Below, piece after piece: positions 11,033 through 22,640 of a stretch of DNA of 64,000 nucleotides. The notes under the pieces were generated by a model, which made no database searches, was not told the origin of the DNA, and worked only from the letters and a program-made list of their open reading frames with translations. The stretch covers positions 1,187,039-1,251,038 of the forward strand of contig NW_015971541.1 in the NCBI RefSeq assembly GCF_000182565.1, written 5' to 3'. Numbering within the stretch: the stretch's first letter is position 1; the number at the start of each line of letters is the position of its first letter. This DNA is from Spizellomyces punctatus DAOM BR117 (taxonomy: Eukaryota; Chytridiomycota; Chytridiomycetes; Spizellomycetales; Spizellomycetaceae). Position numbers and translations under genes: made by a program.

Positions 11033-11661
11033 ATGTCCGAAGTGAAAACATACGACTGGAGCGACATCTCCTCACACAATACCCGTGACAACCTTTGGAT
11101 GGTCATTGAGGGGAAAGTGTACGATGTAACAAAGTTCTTGGACGAGCACCCAGGTGGCGAAGAGGTTATGGTGGAGCAGGGTGGTAAGGATCATCAGAGA
11201 TGCCTTGACGCATTTATTAGATTGGCGTTATCTAACTGGGGTCTCTTCAGGCCAAGATGCAACAGAGGCCTTTGATGAGATTGGGCACTCTGACGATGCT
11301 CGTGATCTTTTGAAGACCATGTACCTTGGAGATCTTAAGCCATCGGTAAGCACATTCTTTCTACGATTACTTTTTTCTACGATTGGTGGCCTCATAATAG
11401 ATCTTTTGTGGTGCAGGCAGGAAAGGCGGACAAGGCTGCATCCAAGGTGGCGGCAGCTGGTCAGGCCACTAAGGACGCGGTAAAACAGAGCGCTGGAGGA
11501 TCTAGCTCGTAAGTCCTATTTTAATTCAAGTGCGATATTTGTGCAATCAATTCTGGTAATTTAACATTATTTTTCTTTATAATAGAATCTTCTTTGCATT
11601 GGTACCCGTGGTTGTCGTGGTCGCCTTCGCAGTGTACAAATTTTTGGAGAAGCAGCACTAG
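11033..11661 (+). CDS. CYB5: Microsomal cytochrome b5
   Basis: ER-anchored haem protein giving electrons to sterol and fatty-acid desaturases. Exons 11033-11183, 11251-11345, 11417-11508 and 11586-11661 give 137 aa. The haem-binding core is FLDEHPGGEEVMVEQGG (first axial His) and EIGHSDDARDLL (second axial His). A Lys/Ala-rich linker leads to a C-terminal tail anchor, ILFALVPVVVVVAFAVYKF, ending in EKQH. The length and tail-anchor layout match fungal Cyb5. Confidence 0.95.
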
Positions 11662-11885
11662 ATCGATCGGCTTAACATAGAGTATTGATAGGCGTACACT
11701 TGACGACGAGCAGCCGTCACTAGTAGTGGTGTGACATATCGGTTGGAAGCTCGTAGCTTCTCTCATTCAAATCAAATATTGTTGACACATATGTCTGACG
11801 TACCCTTGAGACAATGTTCAATTTATCCTATACAGAGATTCTAAATAGTAACAAGACATCCAAATGTCTGCTAAATCCACTGTCC

Positions 11886-14353
11886 TCAGAGGGGCTCATC
11901 ATCCGGCTCTTGTATGACTAACTTATCGCTTCCCACACATTCCACCACGTTCCCATTCGCCATCAATGCAGCCTCTTCGTTCTCGGTCACATCTTCGATT
12001 GTTAGCTTAGGCAAGTTCAAGAATGTCTTGGGAGCTGACGTTGAGTAACTGAGTGAAGCTATCGTAGTAGTAACAGGCAGAGCAGTTAGGTCGTCTTCTG
12101 GGTCAGTGCCATCTATGAGACTTCCTTCACTCTCAGCAGCTCTCGTCTGCAGGGATTTTTGGACTGTACTGTCGTCATGCGCGGGCTTGCTCGTGGCGCT
12201 CTCGTCGTTCTTGGACGGGCTACCACCCTGTTCGACATCAAGTGCAGAAGGATCAAGCTCATGCCGATACTTTCCCAGTAAAAGACGTTCCATGTATGTT
12301 AACCCATTCGTGGACTGGGCGAATGCGCTTTCAGCGGCCTCTGCTGCTCGCGATGGTAAAATACGCGCAGGTGTTTCCGTGGCGGTAGATATCGAAGAAG
12401 GACCTAGTTCGACACGGACGACGAGGATATCAGTCGCGATCGATTAGGCACTGACCTGGAGGATCTCCGTACCTTCGTTGCTTTCGGTTGCGGCTCGCTT
12501 ACCAGCGACATTAATGTACTCTTCATCACCTTCCTGAACGCCCCTCCACCGGTTTAGTGCAGCCAGAAACGAACGATGAGACTCACTCTCGTCGTAACCA
12601 CCGTCCAAAAGGGATGTTTGATGGCTATCCAAAGTAGGAGGTTCCACGGTCGCATCAAAGCGACTCTTTGATGGAGATATGTCAGTGTCTGGAGCAGATG
12701 TTTGTACAAGTGAATTTGAAATTCCCGAATCTGAAGCGTAGCGGGAAGTGACCCCGGTTGCATTGCCGCCTCCACCAATCCCTAGCGCTGCTCCTAATGT
12801 TGTTGTTAAACTGGAAATTGACTTGCCAATAGTTGCAAGAGATCCAGCACGTGGTCGCGAATGAGCTGGACTGCTTCTTTCATTGTGCGTGGGCAGAAAG
12901 AGGTCATCATCGTTTGGAACTCGACCTTGCTTCGCAGGATTATTCCCTGCAGACCCTTTGATAACGCGTACCGGAGATACACTGGCACGTCTGTTGCCTG
13001 ATATGCCCGATGGTGATAAGGATTTCGGATTGTTCTGTATTGTCTCCTTTCGCCACTCCTCCAAAGCCTGAACAAATGACTTGTGCGATGCTTCCTCGTC
13101 AAAAGATCCATCCAAAAGACTATCTGTACTGCTATGATCTAACAGAACCGAATCGGCTGCTGGTGGCGAGCTTCCAAACGAAACCGTTACATCATTGCGT
13201 CCTTCCTCAACGGCAGAAAAAAGATCATCTCTCGCCGAATCACTATCTCTTGGTGGAGTAGGCGGGATTGCGATGACTGTTGTGTCCGAGCCACGTCGCG
13301 CCGAGGTGTAATGCTCCGAGGAGCGCCGCGAAGAGACGTATCCCTCGGACTGGCGCCTGGGTGATGTTGGGGCTGTTAGAAGCGGATTCGCGTTTCGTGG
13401 TAATGTCGATGGTGGGCCGGGGGATGGAGGCACACCGTAATGACCTAAAGCAGAGGGGACACGCCACTGTAAAGCAAGTTACAAAGGTGTTGCTAGCACC
13501 AACGCCATATCAAACACGATGTTACCATTCTCGGTGGTCGCGCGTTTTGCATACCGGTCGGCGGGGGAGATGGTTGCGGTGGTGGTTGCGGTTTTATTTG
13601 ATATGTCGGAGGAGTAGCCTCTGATCCTCGTCGGTTTTTGGTTTCCATTGGCTGTTCACGAGGTTGTGTGGCCAAGGCACTTGGAGAAGCCTGTGACACG
13701 CTTTTGATAGCGGTGTCCAGATGTTTACGGCGCTCATCAGCTTTGTTAGGGAATGAAACTATTCAGCGATAGAAAGGTGACGTAGATATATGACTATGAA
13801 TAAACACCTTCTCGCCCGATACCGGCATAGCGTGATCGCTGTTCATGTTAATATAGCGAGACCGTGAGTTATCCGCCGATCCGATAGATGGGAAGGCGAA
13901 CGCACCTGTAACGCAGCGTTTTTCTTGGCCAAAACGTCGGCGGCATATGAGTTCAACGTTCCTTTCTGAAGCTGTCCGGCCCGCCATACAGAGTTTTTAT
14001 TTGCCGAGCTGTATAAGGGATCAATAAATGGCTGAGCTTAAACTGATAAGCTTTGCGGATGATGTGCTTGATCATACGCTCTTTTCTCTTTCTGTCGTGC
14101 TAATGTTTCCCTCAATGCATTCAACCGCTCCTCCATTCGCTGATTATCAAGTTCCAGCCTCTCAATCTCCGTCAACCTATGTGAGAAATCAGCAATTGGT
14201 GATCATTATAGAATTGCGTATGTTTCGATCATCCCATTTTCAATCATACTTTTTCTTCTTTCCTGAGCCATTCCTCACGGGATCATCAGTATGATGGAAT
14301 ATCTCTCTTGGGCTCTGCGCAGCCTCAGACATTGATGGTATGGAAGGTTCCAT
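11886..14353 (-). CDS. Coiled-coil, Ser/Pro-rich protein with SHxSFxxALxxWR repeats (possible ZBBX relative)
   Basis: A multi-exon gene starting at ATG 14353. The first exons encode a basic KKKK stretch and a coiled coil, LTEIERLELDNQRMEERLNA, then QKEKRAYDQAHH and a segment resembling WRAGQLQKG. A long Pro/Ser/Arg-rich disordered region follows. Two copies of an acidic-then-helical motif are clear: DSLLDGSFDEEASHKSFVQA (then LEEWR) and TSLLDGGYDESESHRSFLAA (then LNRWR). The coiled-coil start recalls the vertebrate ciliary protein ZBBX, but no B-box is visible, so that link is only a suggestion. The C-terminal exon is acidic, ending DDEPL. Function unknown. Exon limits in 13480-14300 are approximate. 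Confidence 0.55.
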
Positions 14354-15368
14354 GGGTATCGAGTCAACGATAATTTATTTAGCGCACCCTTTGTTTATCA
14401 AACGGCGAGGGAGGCAAGCGCACGGCGACACAGCGTCCTCGAAAAAAACAGTTTGTACGGTTCTGCTATGGCGGAACCAGCGGATTAAGGTTGATGGGCT
14501 GGCGACCTTGGAACAGTCACAGTCACCGAAAAGGAAGTGCTGCCCTAGTGGTGGGTGAGCTTTTCGTCGCGTCGCGTGGTTATTGCTTGGCTCATCCGGA
14601 CCCACATAGACCATATAAGGTTAGATTATATGGCACAGTCATTATTCCTCAGATGCAGTTTGGGATGTGAGATGGTTTGGAGGAGCTTCCACATATTCAC
14701 GGACAGACATGACTTTATATTCTTCATGCTTGAAGCTCCAAAGTGGTAGTAGGAGTTATAGCTGTGCATAGAAATAATAATGCTACAGATATCTAGATAT
14801 TGCCAGCAGGGAGATCCATCTCAGAGTTTTCCATCGCATGCTCTATGGGCGTTAAAAGTGCACGATCCCTCAAGCCATCGGTGAAAGGAAAATAAAAAAG
14901 GCAAACTGCCTGGCAGTGCCTGCTAGTCTGAATAAACAAATCGCAACAAACTGTCGTTGCAAGCTCCGCTCGTTAATGAAATCCACAGCCACTGAAACCA
15001 CTTTTGTGTAACTCCACGGTCTTGGAACCTTGTGATCTTGGAATACGAAATCGAATACAAGGCCATCGAACTGGATTTTTTCGCACTTTCAGCTTGCATT
15101 TGGGACAAGCTCTTTGAACATTTGCTCATTTGTTGGGAGTTCAAACCAGAGGCGACTGGTTGTTTGAATAACCACCCCTGGGCACAACGGAGCTATAAAA
15201 AGAAGCATTTGCTCGTTTGCCAGATTCAACCCTGTCTGCGCTTCATTAGCAATACCTGCTTGGTAGCTTCCAGACAAGTTTGAAAGTTTAAAAATCTTTT
15301 TCTTGCTATCCTTTCTGCCTCGCACTTCAAAGCCGCCACTCACCAGCACACCAAACGCACTGCCCACT
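14354..15368. other. Intergenic, about 1 kb, no gene seen
   Basis: Between the divergent coiled-coil gene and CNOT9. It has only short unsupported frames on both strands. It presumably contains both promoters; no tRNA or repeat was recognised. Confidence 0.5.
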
Positions 15369-16594
15369 ATGCACTCTCTCGCACCACATCATGGCCAGCC
15401 CTTCCTGTACCAAAATCTGCCTCCAAATGCCTCTCTTCACGGAATGAATCCACTCAGCGTGACTGCCCCCAGTCATGCTGCTGTAACAGCGGGAATGGGA
15501 TATGGCGCAAATCCTGCAACAGCCGGCGACCTCAAGTTTGCTCAACAACAGCAACAACAACACCAACAGCAGTTGGACGAGGAGGAAGTTTATCAGCTAA
15601 TATTGGATTTGACGAATCCTGCGACCAGAGAGCAGGCACTATTGGAGCTGAGCAAGAAGAGGGAAGCATACGAGGATCTTGCGCCGATACTGTGGCATTC
15701 GTTTGGCGTTATGGCGGCTCTGTTGCAAGAGATCGTGTCGGTATATCCAATGCTTATGCCTCCTACGCTGACCGGACATGCTTCAAATCGAGTATGCAAT
15801 GCGTTGGCCTTGTTGCAGTGTGTTGCCAGTCATAATGAGACGCGAGGACTCTTTCTGAATGGTATTTGTCACTGCGTCTATTCTCAAAGAAAGCTTCCTA
15901 ATTTCCTTTCAGCGCATATACCCTTGTTTCTCTACCCCTTCCTTAATACTACCAGCAAGACGCGGCCTTTTGAGTATCTTCGTCTTACAAGTTTGGGAGT
16001 AATCGGAGCGCTTGTAAAGGTATGACTAGGCCATCATTAATAGTATGACAAGCGGACATAGATGCTGATAGATTTCGCCAATTCTTTCATTTCAGCAAAA
16101 TGATAATTCAGAAGTGATCAATTTCCTGCTGTCCACGGAAATCATTCCTCTCTGTCTTCGGATTATGGAAACGGGCAGTGAATTGTCCAAGACCGTAGCC
16201 ATATTCATTGTGCAGAAGATCCTTTTGGACGACATGGGCTTGAACTATATTTGTCAGACGTATGAACGCTTCTACGCTGTTGGTACCGTCCTATCAAACA
16301 TGGTGAATCAGCTGGTGGGGCAACAATCCATCAGGCTGTTGAAGCACGTCATTCGGTGCTATTTGAGGCTGTCGGACAATCCGCGTGCGAGAGAGGCCTT
16401 GCGCCAGTGCTTGCCCGAACCTTTAAGAGATGCAACGTTTTCCCAAATCCTGAAAGACGATATAACCACGAAGCGGTAAGGCATTTTCACCCTGATATTC
16501 GAAACGTTGACCAGCCGGTAAATAACATGCTTTCTATCGGACTTGTAGATGCCTGGCAACCTTATTGCTGAACCTCTCCGATAATGTGGCCTGA
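15369..16594 (+). CDS. CNOT9: CNOT9 / Rcd1 / Caf40, CCR4-NOT subunit
   Basis: Armadillo-repeat subunit of the CCR4-NOT deadenylase that binds peptides and RNA regulators. Exons 15369-15861, 15913-16019, 16096-16475 and 16549-16594 give 341 aa. A variable N-terminus with a Gln/His-rich run precedes the conserved body: [102 protein letters not shown] and CLPEPLRD. All joins keep frame. Poly-Q N-termini are common in this family. Confidence 0.96.
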
Positions 16595-17039
16595 CGGACG
16601 TCCCCTGCTGGCACCATGAGCGTGGATGGAGCCCATAGGCAGTTGATGGATACCCCGATACACTGATAGAAAGACGATGGTCAAGAACAAGTTCATCTGA
16701 TACCGGATATGTGAGGGGCAATTGTATAGTTTTCGACGGTTGACTGGAGCTTCAGCCCCAGAGTGTTGGCCTTTTTTATGTTACTTTTGTGTGGTGTGTG
16801 GATGATTTTGATTCTTTTTTTTGGGGCTGGGGCATTTTGTACTTTGTGGAGGAGCTGGAAAGTATTTAATATGTCATTTTTATTTTGCAAGTTGGCTTTG
16901 AACTCTCGACGATCACTGGCATGCGACATAGCAGCATGATTTCGTCGACAACCCCTTGTTGCTATAGTAACAGTGAACGCTGTGAGCATTCCACAAGCCA
17001 GTCATCTTCTACTAGCCTTCATCTACCTTCTTGTAAAAT
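16595..17039. other. Intergenic, no gene seen
   Basis: The 3' region of CNOT9 and promoter of LSM7. No supported frame, repeat or RNA gene. Confidence 0.5.
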
Positions 17040-17622
17040 ATGACTGATAGAGTAGGGCGGTGGTGATGTCCTGCATTTTCCAGCTCCTTACTGACGGTTG
17101 TTCTATTCAATAGGGCCGAGGTGGAGCGCGGGGACGCGGAAACGGCAGGGGCGGTGCTGGAGGTCGTGGAGGAGGTCCTGGGCGCGGCGGAGGCCCCGGA
17201 AAGAAGGAATCTATCTTAGACCTGCAAAAGTACATGAATAAGAAGGTTCATGTCAAGTATACCGGTGGAAGAGAAGGTAACTCACATTTATGTGGAAGAT
17301 CATTCAGTTCACAGACAGCAACGCAGGCAAACTTATATTTGTTAATTGCAGTCATAGGGACGTTGAAGGGATTCGATCAGCTTTTGAACCTTGTATTGGA
17401 CGACACGGAAGAGTTTATTCGAGGTATGTGTAATCGCACTGTCCCTCTTCATTGTAAACTTTTCCCGGCTTAAGGTGCACCGTTGTAGATCCGGAAGACA
17501 GTTTTCGTGTAACTGAGCGAAAACGACCGCTGGGTTTGGTGGTGTGCCGTGGGACGGCCGTTATTGTTATATCTCCGTTTGATGGAACAGAAGAGATTGC
17601 GAATCCTTTTGCGCAGGAGTAG
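17040..17622 (+). CDS. LSM7: LSM7 U6 snRNA / decapping Sm-like protein with RGG-rich N-terminus
   Basis: Subunit of the LSM2-8 ring on U6 snRNA and the LSM1-7 ring in mRNA decay. Exons 17040-17051, 17114-17276, 17352-17423 and 17489-17622 give 126 aa. After MTDR comes a Gly/Arg-rich extension (GRGGARGRGNGRGG), then the family block KKESILDLQKYMNKKVHVKY, the Sm1 motif with VIGTLKGFDQLLNLVLDD and Sm2 with LGLVVCRGTAVIVI. The RGG extension is longer than in most LSM7 proteins and may add RNA binding or arginine methylation sites. Confidence 0.95.
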
Positions 17623-18405
17623 GGTGTACATTACTACAACGCCGATTATCAACACTACTCTTGAACGCCTTTACTATCTCTGATTGATGGAATGGTGGAT
17701 TTGTACGCTGATTAGAAGAGAACGACGCGCTGCCGATGGAGAATTGTGGATTTTATGTATGGGTGCCCCGCCTGTTTATGCTACATTTCGGTTGCTGCGA
17801 TAATGTGTATCTTCTGGAAGATCTGATCGGGAGGAAGCTGTACGCCCCTCATTGTTCAATACGAAATCTTCTGCTGAATGCCTCGCGTAGTCTTTGTACC
17901 AACTTGTCAATTCGTCAAATAATGTCTTTGTCCCCCAGCGGGTCGGTGCTGCACGAGGCCATCTATATGCACTTAATGACAAAAGTGCTCGCTATGGAGG
18001 AACCATGCTAACCTGTGCCTTTCATGCTCGCGGCTGTGAAGTCCAAACGTTCAGAGCCGACAAACTTTTGGCACTGATAGAGATTAGTAACATGATAACA
18101 TTCAACATATATGAAATAAGCCGATTGCAGTGGATGACTGACTCCAAAACGTCTTTCATACATTACATGGGCGTGCTAAGAGCAACAACGGAAGTCTCAC
18201 TACTAAAAGAATACACAACATATTTATAATGTACCTATTGCATGGACGATTGCATGCATATATCGGTGTATTGGGGCCCCACCTTCCAGTTGTTACATTG
18301 AAGTTAAAAGGGTGCACGCAGCTAAGCACTCACGTGAAAACGCGGAGTTCCAAGCAGGTGCCCAGCTTCATAGTCTTCATGTCAAACCCAGGCAGGTAGA
18401 TAATA
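17623..18405. other. Intergenic, no confident gene
   Basis: Minus-strand frames around 17776-17982 are open and mildly protein-like, but neither splice pattern nor homology is convincing. A TCACGTGA element lies at 18330-18337, close to the next gene. Confidence 0.45.
18330..18337. promoter_or_regulatory. TCACGTGA palindrome upstream of the CLAMP flagellar gene
   Basis: Perfect palindrome 69 bp before the ATG at 18406. Same element as in several other promoters here. Confidence 0.4.
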
Positions 18406-20112
18406 ATGCCCGCCACTCAAGTGCAAGACTCTGCTCGCAAACGAGTAGTAATTCAGGCACCAGAGAAGACGCCCACCGCTCCTTCCAGTGGATCTGTTAA
18501 TGGCCCTCAGGCACTGCGAGAGCGTCGCTCCATCTTGCCTGAAGAGCTGAAAGACTTTGATGGTCTTGCCCTCGGGCGGGACGAAAGCGAGCAGGTCATT
18601 GAATGCATTCAGAACCAAGATTTTGAAGGGGCTGTGTAAGTTCGTTCGTCATTATAGCAACCCATCCTCGAGTTAACACTTTGCTGGAAGCACGATCATC
18701 CGAAGCGCCTTCGTTCTACGTCCTCCACCTCCACCGCCATCACACATCCTACATGTTCCATCCTCTGCGATCAAATATCAACCAGATCGGGAGGAAGAGG
18801 ATGCCACCTTCCGCGATGTAATTCTGTCAAAATACTACACGGAGGCATGCAGTTTTGCAGTATCGGTCGGATTCACCAGTTGGCAGCTCGCTGTGTGGAT
18901 CACTTTGTTTTCAGAGGGACATAAGGAAAATCTGGGTAATTGTAACTGCATTTTATGCGAGAACCGGATGAAAATATGGCTGAAACAAATCCTGACTTTG
19001 TACAGCGCAGATAAGAGAACTGGATGGGTCAGCGCATCGCTTGTCGTGTTTGGAGATATTCAGTAATCTCCTAATGGATTACAACTATAAGAGATTGCGT
19101 CGACAAGCATTCACCAAGCAGGAGATGATAATGTTGATCGATTACTTCACCCAAAGGTAAATGGTAGTTCAGGGACAAGCTCGAGAAGGGACTAGAAAGA
19201 TGGCATAAATGACGCTGCCTCCTAAAAAGCTACGCCCAGCATATGCGACTCATCACCCATGTATTCACCCAACTTCAAGATATCGAAATTACGTATATTC
19301 ACACCCATTTGGAAGAACCCAATCAAATAACATCACCAAACGGTGGATATACCAAACTGGTTCTGCCACCGTTGAAAGAAGGTATTCCGGCAGAGAAGTG
19401 GGATGACTGGTGCCGCGCCGAAGAAGAACGCAAGCGGCTAGAGAGAGAGAAGGAAGAAGTGAGTGTTCAATTGAAGAAAATTTGGCAAAGGCAGGTTACC
19501 GAGCTCTTTACTTGTATCAGGAGGCTGCTGAGACAGCGCGAAAACTGGCCGAAGCAGAGGCTAAGGCTGCCGCGGATGCGTCTGTTATTGAAGAAGTAAA
19601 AGGTGAGGCAATAGGTAACTTTCAACTCAAGGAATGCCACTAAATCATGTGCAGACACACAGAAAGCAGCTTCCATCCTCCAGCGACTTGTACTACCCCC
19701 TCCACCCATTCCGTCCCCCTTATCACTATTCCCCGAACGTGTTGTTTCAACCAAAGTAGCTGATCCACAAATCGTACAAGCGCTGGCAGATCCTAACCCT
19801 CCTGTCATGATGATGCCCAATGAATCCGCGAAGAGTCATGCACTGAATCCAGCTGCCATAGGCGCGATCCTCTCTTCTACAATTGATGAACACATTTCCA
19901 TCTTGGCATCATATCTAGAGAAGCAAATGAGCCATCAAATAGGCGAAATGCAAGCGATAATAGAAAAGCGCGAAAAGGAAAAAAAGGGCAAGGAGGAGGA
20001 TGATAAGAAGGAGAAACAGGAGCGTACTGTAACGGCGGGAAAGAAGGGAGCTGACAAGAAAAGTGCAGGCAATGCTAGGGATGTCAGAAAGCCTTCTGGA
20101 AAGGCACGATAG
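18406..20112 (+). CDS. Flagellar central-pair protein, C1a-32/CLAMP family (CFAP119-like)
   Basis: Related to the Chlamydomonas C1a-32 subunit and vertebrate CCDC189/CFAP119, part of the axonemal central apparatus. Six exons (18406-18635, 18691-18935, 19006-19156, 19230-19458, 19491-19602, 19655-20112) give 474 aa with every join in frame. The CLAMP-type block reads KYYTEACSFAVSVGFTSWQL, then LEIFSNLLMDYNYKRLRRQA, KQEMIMLIDYF and HMRLITHVFTQL. A charged coiled coil, a Pro-rich linker and a Lys-rich tail follow. The intron 19459-19490 would be only 32 nt. A flagellar gene implies motile zoospores. Family is moderately sure; the exact orthologue is not. Confidence 0.7.
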
Positions 20113-20176
20113 GGAGAATTCCGGGATACTTAATTTATTCTCCATGTAATTAACTGCAACTAAATTTCAACCTTAT

Positions 20177-21728
20177 TTACAAGTCATCGTCACTGCCCAT
20201 TAATTCAGCAAGTTCTCTCTCCTCCTCATCAGTCAACTTTACGCTCTTTGAGGATTTCTTCTGAAGTTTCACAGGTTCAATGGGGATATCCTCAACTATT
20301 GGCTCTGGACCCCCTTTGAAGTCTTGTTCTAGGCATTTCCATTAGATCACTAAAGCGATTCAACAAGATGTATAAATTGAATGCCACACACCAGTTATGC
20401 TCCAACTTCGTATGGTGCCATCTAGCGACGCAGACCATAATGTTGACCCCTGGCGTTTAATGTCCGATACCTCCCCATAGTGTCCAGACAACGTTCTTAC
20501 ACATTTCTCGCTCTGATTAAAGCCAAACCCAAAAATTATGGATTTGCCTGCTAATCGGGAAAGACCTAAGCCACTCACTGCAACATCCCACAAGCGTACG
20601 TTCTCATCTCTCGAGCCTGTGGCCAAATGAGCACCACCTGGGAAAACCGCCAGCGAACGAACAAAGTCTGGATGTTCAAAACTTGAATCCGGAAGATTTG
20701 TCTAGATTCAATGAATAAGAGAGTTCCAGTATGATATGGACGTAGTCAATGGCTTCACCTCAAGATCCCATCGTTTGGCGGTTTTATCAGCCGAGGCTAT
20801 CTCACGGATGGAATGTCAGTCATTAACCGTAAAGAGATGTGTCCGAAAACCTACCGGACAAACTACGAACCTGACCACAAAGATCCTTCCTGAAGAACTA
20901 AGGCATAAACCGATGTAAGATGACCCGATAAGGTTGCCAGAACCTGACCCGTCGTTGTATCCCATTTCTTGATGGTCGTATCTGACGAGGCAGAAAATAG
21001 TATCCTTCCATCCTCGGTCAAAACAATGTCTTCTACAGCACGAGTGTGCTCCTTAAAGACGCGTAGACATTCGCCGGTTTCCAAGTCCCATTGCCTTATT
21101 GTACTGTCACTGGATGCACTGTAAAGCCGATTTCCAAAGATTACTATTCGTTTGACAAAGTCAGAATGCCCGTTGAATGTAAGAATAGTTGTCGCAGTCT
21201 TCAACAATAACATCATGATATGTAATTGAGTGGCTGTGATACCAAACGGCGGTCAATGTCTAAGCGTTACAAACCTTGGTATCCCATTTTCGAATCGTCT
21301 TATCCCAAGATCCGGTAACTATAAAGACATCCTCATCCTGTTCGTCGTATCCAACAGCTACTGATGTTACAGGACCTGTGTGACCTTTAAAGACATTCAG
21401 GCTCGTGCCAGTCTAAAGTGATCCCGCGCGAGGTTAGGTCGTGATATGCCACCACCATCAACGGTAAGCGGACCTTTAAGTCAATCTTCCTTGCTACATG
21501 GCCAGATTCCGCCACGTATGCCTGCGTCGTGCCATTCTTGACAAGTGCGAAAGAAAGTACCTTGGATGGCATCGCAATGGGCTGTCCGGCTGCATTTTTG
21601 CCTGAACTTTGTGCTTTCTTCAGTTGTCTCGTTCGTTCCAGCTCTATATCGCGATCTGACTGGAAAAAGTTTCCCGAGTCATTAGATATATTTGGCCCAA
21701 CGGATGGATCCATTGGGGTTTGCAACAT
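20177..21728 (-). CDS. WD40-repeat protein with acidic C-terminal tail
   Basis: A multi-exon gene from ATG 21728 to TAA 20177-20179. The N-terminus is charged (DRDIELERTRQLKKAQ). About seven WD40 blades follow, for example SWDKTIRKWDT, GHSDFVKRIVIFGNRLYSAS, DSTIRQWDLETGECLRVF, SSDTTIKKWDTTTGQVLATL and SRDENVRLWDV, so it folds as a single beta-propeller. The C-terminus, KKSSKSVKLTDEEERELAEL then MGSDDDL, is a pattern seen in uncharacterised fungal WD proteins. It is a scaffold of unknown partner and I cannot name the orthologue. It is divergent from the MYND gene (158 bp between starts). Confidence 0.75.
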
Positions 21729-21886
21729 GGTTCGAAATTCTGGGTGATCTCAGTTGTCGCCAACAAGTCTTACGTTGGTCAGGACGCGTCTGCATGAAAC
21801 GTTGCCAAGCGGCACAGTAGCGTAATCAAACCGCAGCTTCCAAATGGATAGTTCTCTGGTTGAGGGCTGGTTCCTCTGATCTCTTA

Positions 21887-22393
21887 ATGGCAAATCAACA
21901 AGAAGATGAGGCCTTCAACAAACCCGCGCAGGAGGAGGGAACTCTTGGAGCCCACACAACAGGAAATGGCGATTTCCCCATTACTACTCTCTGTACCGTA
22001 TGCGGACGACCGGCCCGCTACATGTGTTCCCTTTGTGGTGCCCAAGCCCAGGTGTACTACTGCGACCCTTCTTGTCAGACCTTTGACTGGAACTCTGGGC
22101 ACAAAGCTGTCTGCGCAGGAATGCATAACAATGGAGCGGCAGCCGTGCGCGAGACCACGTTGCCCAATACCTCACCGGCTGTATCGTCGGCAGTCTCTCT
22201 CGCGAATGCCTCCTCTATGGCGTCGCTGGATAACACAGGCCGGGGAAGAGTACGACAGAGAAGAAGAAGAGTGCGTGGAAGAGGGAACGTGGCCCAAGTG
22301 ATCAATGCTGAAAGTGGGTACTTGCCATGGGATCAAGCGCATTCTTTGGAATTAGGTCCAACTGGTTTCTTCTCTGGCAGCACACTTTATTGA
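21887..22393 (+). CDS. MYND zinc-finger protein
   Basis: Single-exon protein of 168 aa from ATG 21887; the open frame extends slightly upstream but only through non-ATG codons. A MYND finger spans roughly residues 35-80: CTVCGRPARYMCSLC, YYCDPSCQ and DWNSGHKAVC supply the seven Cys and one His that bind two zinc ions. The rest is Ser/Ala-rich, then strongly basic (RGRVRQRRRRVRGRG), possibly nuclear or nucleic-acid-binding. MYND fingers bind proline-rich partners. The specific role is not known. Confidence 0.7.
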   Translation: MANQQEDEAFNKPAQEEGTLGAHTTGNGDFPITTLCTVCGRPARYMCSLCGAQAQVYYCDPSCQTFDWNSGHKAVCAGMHNNGAAAVRETTLPNTSPAVSSAVSLANASSMASLDNTGRGRVRQRRRRVRGRGNVAQVINAESGYLPWDQAHSLELGPTGFFSGSTLY

Positions 22394-22640
22394 TCGAATA
22401 AAAGGCTTCTTCTCGAGAGGTTCTTCTCAACATCAATCTACAGTAAGGCCTTGAGCATTATTATTCTCTTCATTTAGATAGTTGTACGTTTTTGTTCAAA
22501 TTCGGGTTCGTTGTTTTCAGCACTCGATTCAGTCGATACCACCAACAATACCAACCCCCACAACGCTTCGCACCCCCGACTCGCACATTGTGGTACCCCC
22601 ACGAACTTCATCATCCGTAGAAAATCAAGAGCATCCTATC

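Noticed and set aside
17776-17982. Minus-strand open frame of 68 codons between LSM7 and the CLAMP gene
   Set aside because: No start context, no splice model and no recognisable family. Parallel frames look equally plausible.
22482-22640. N-terminal extension of presenilin from an upstream open frame
   Set aside because: It begins with a non-ATG codon. The first ATG (22641) matches the family's expected start before TM1.
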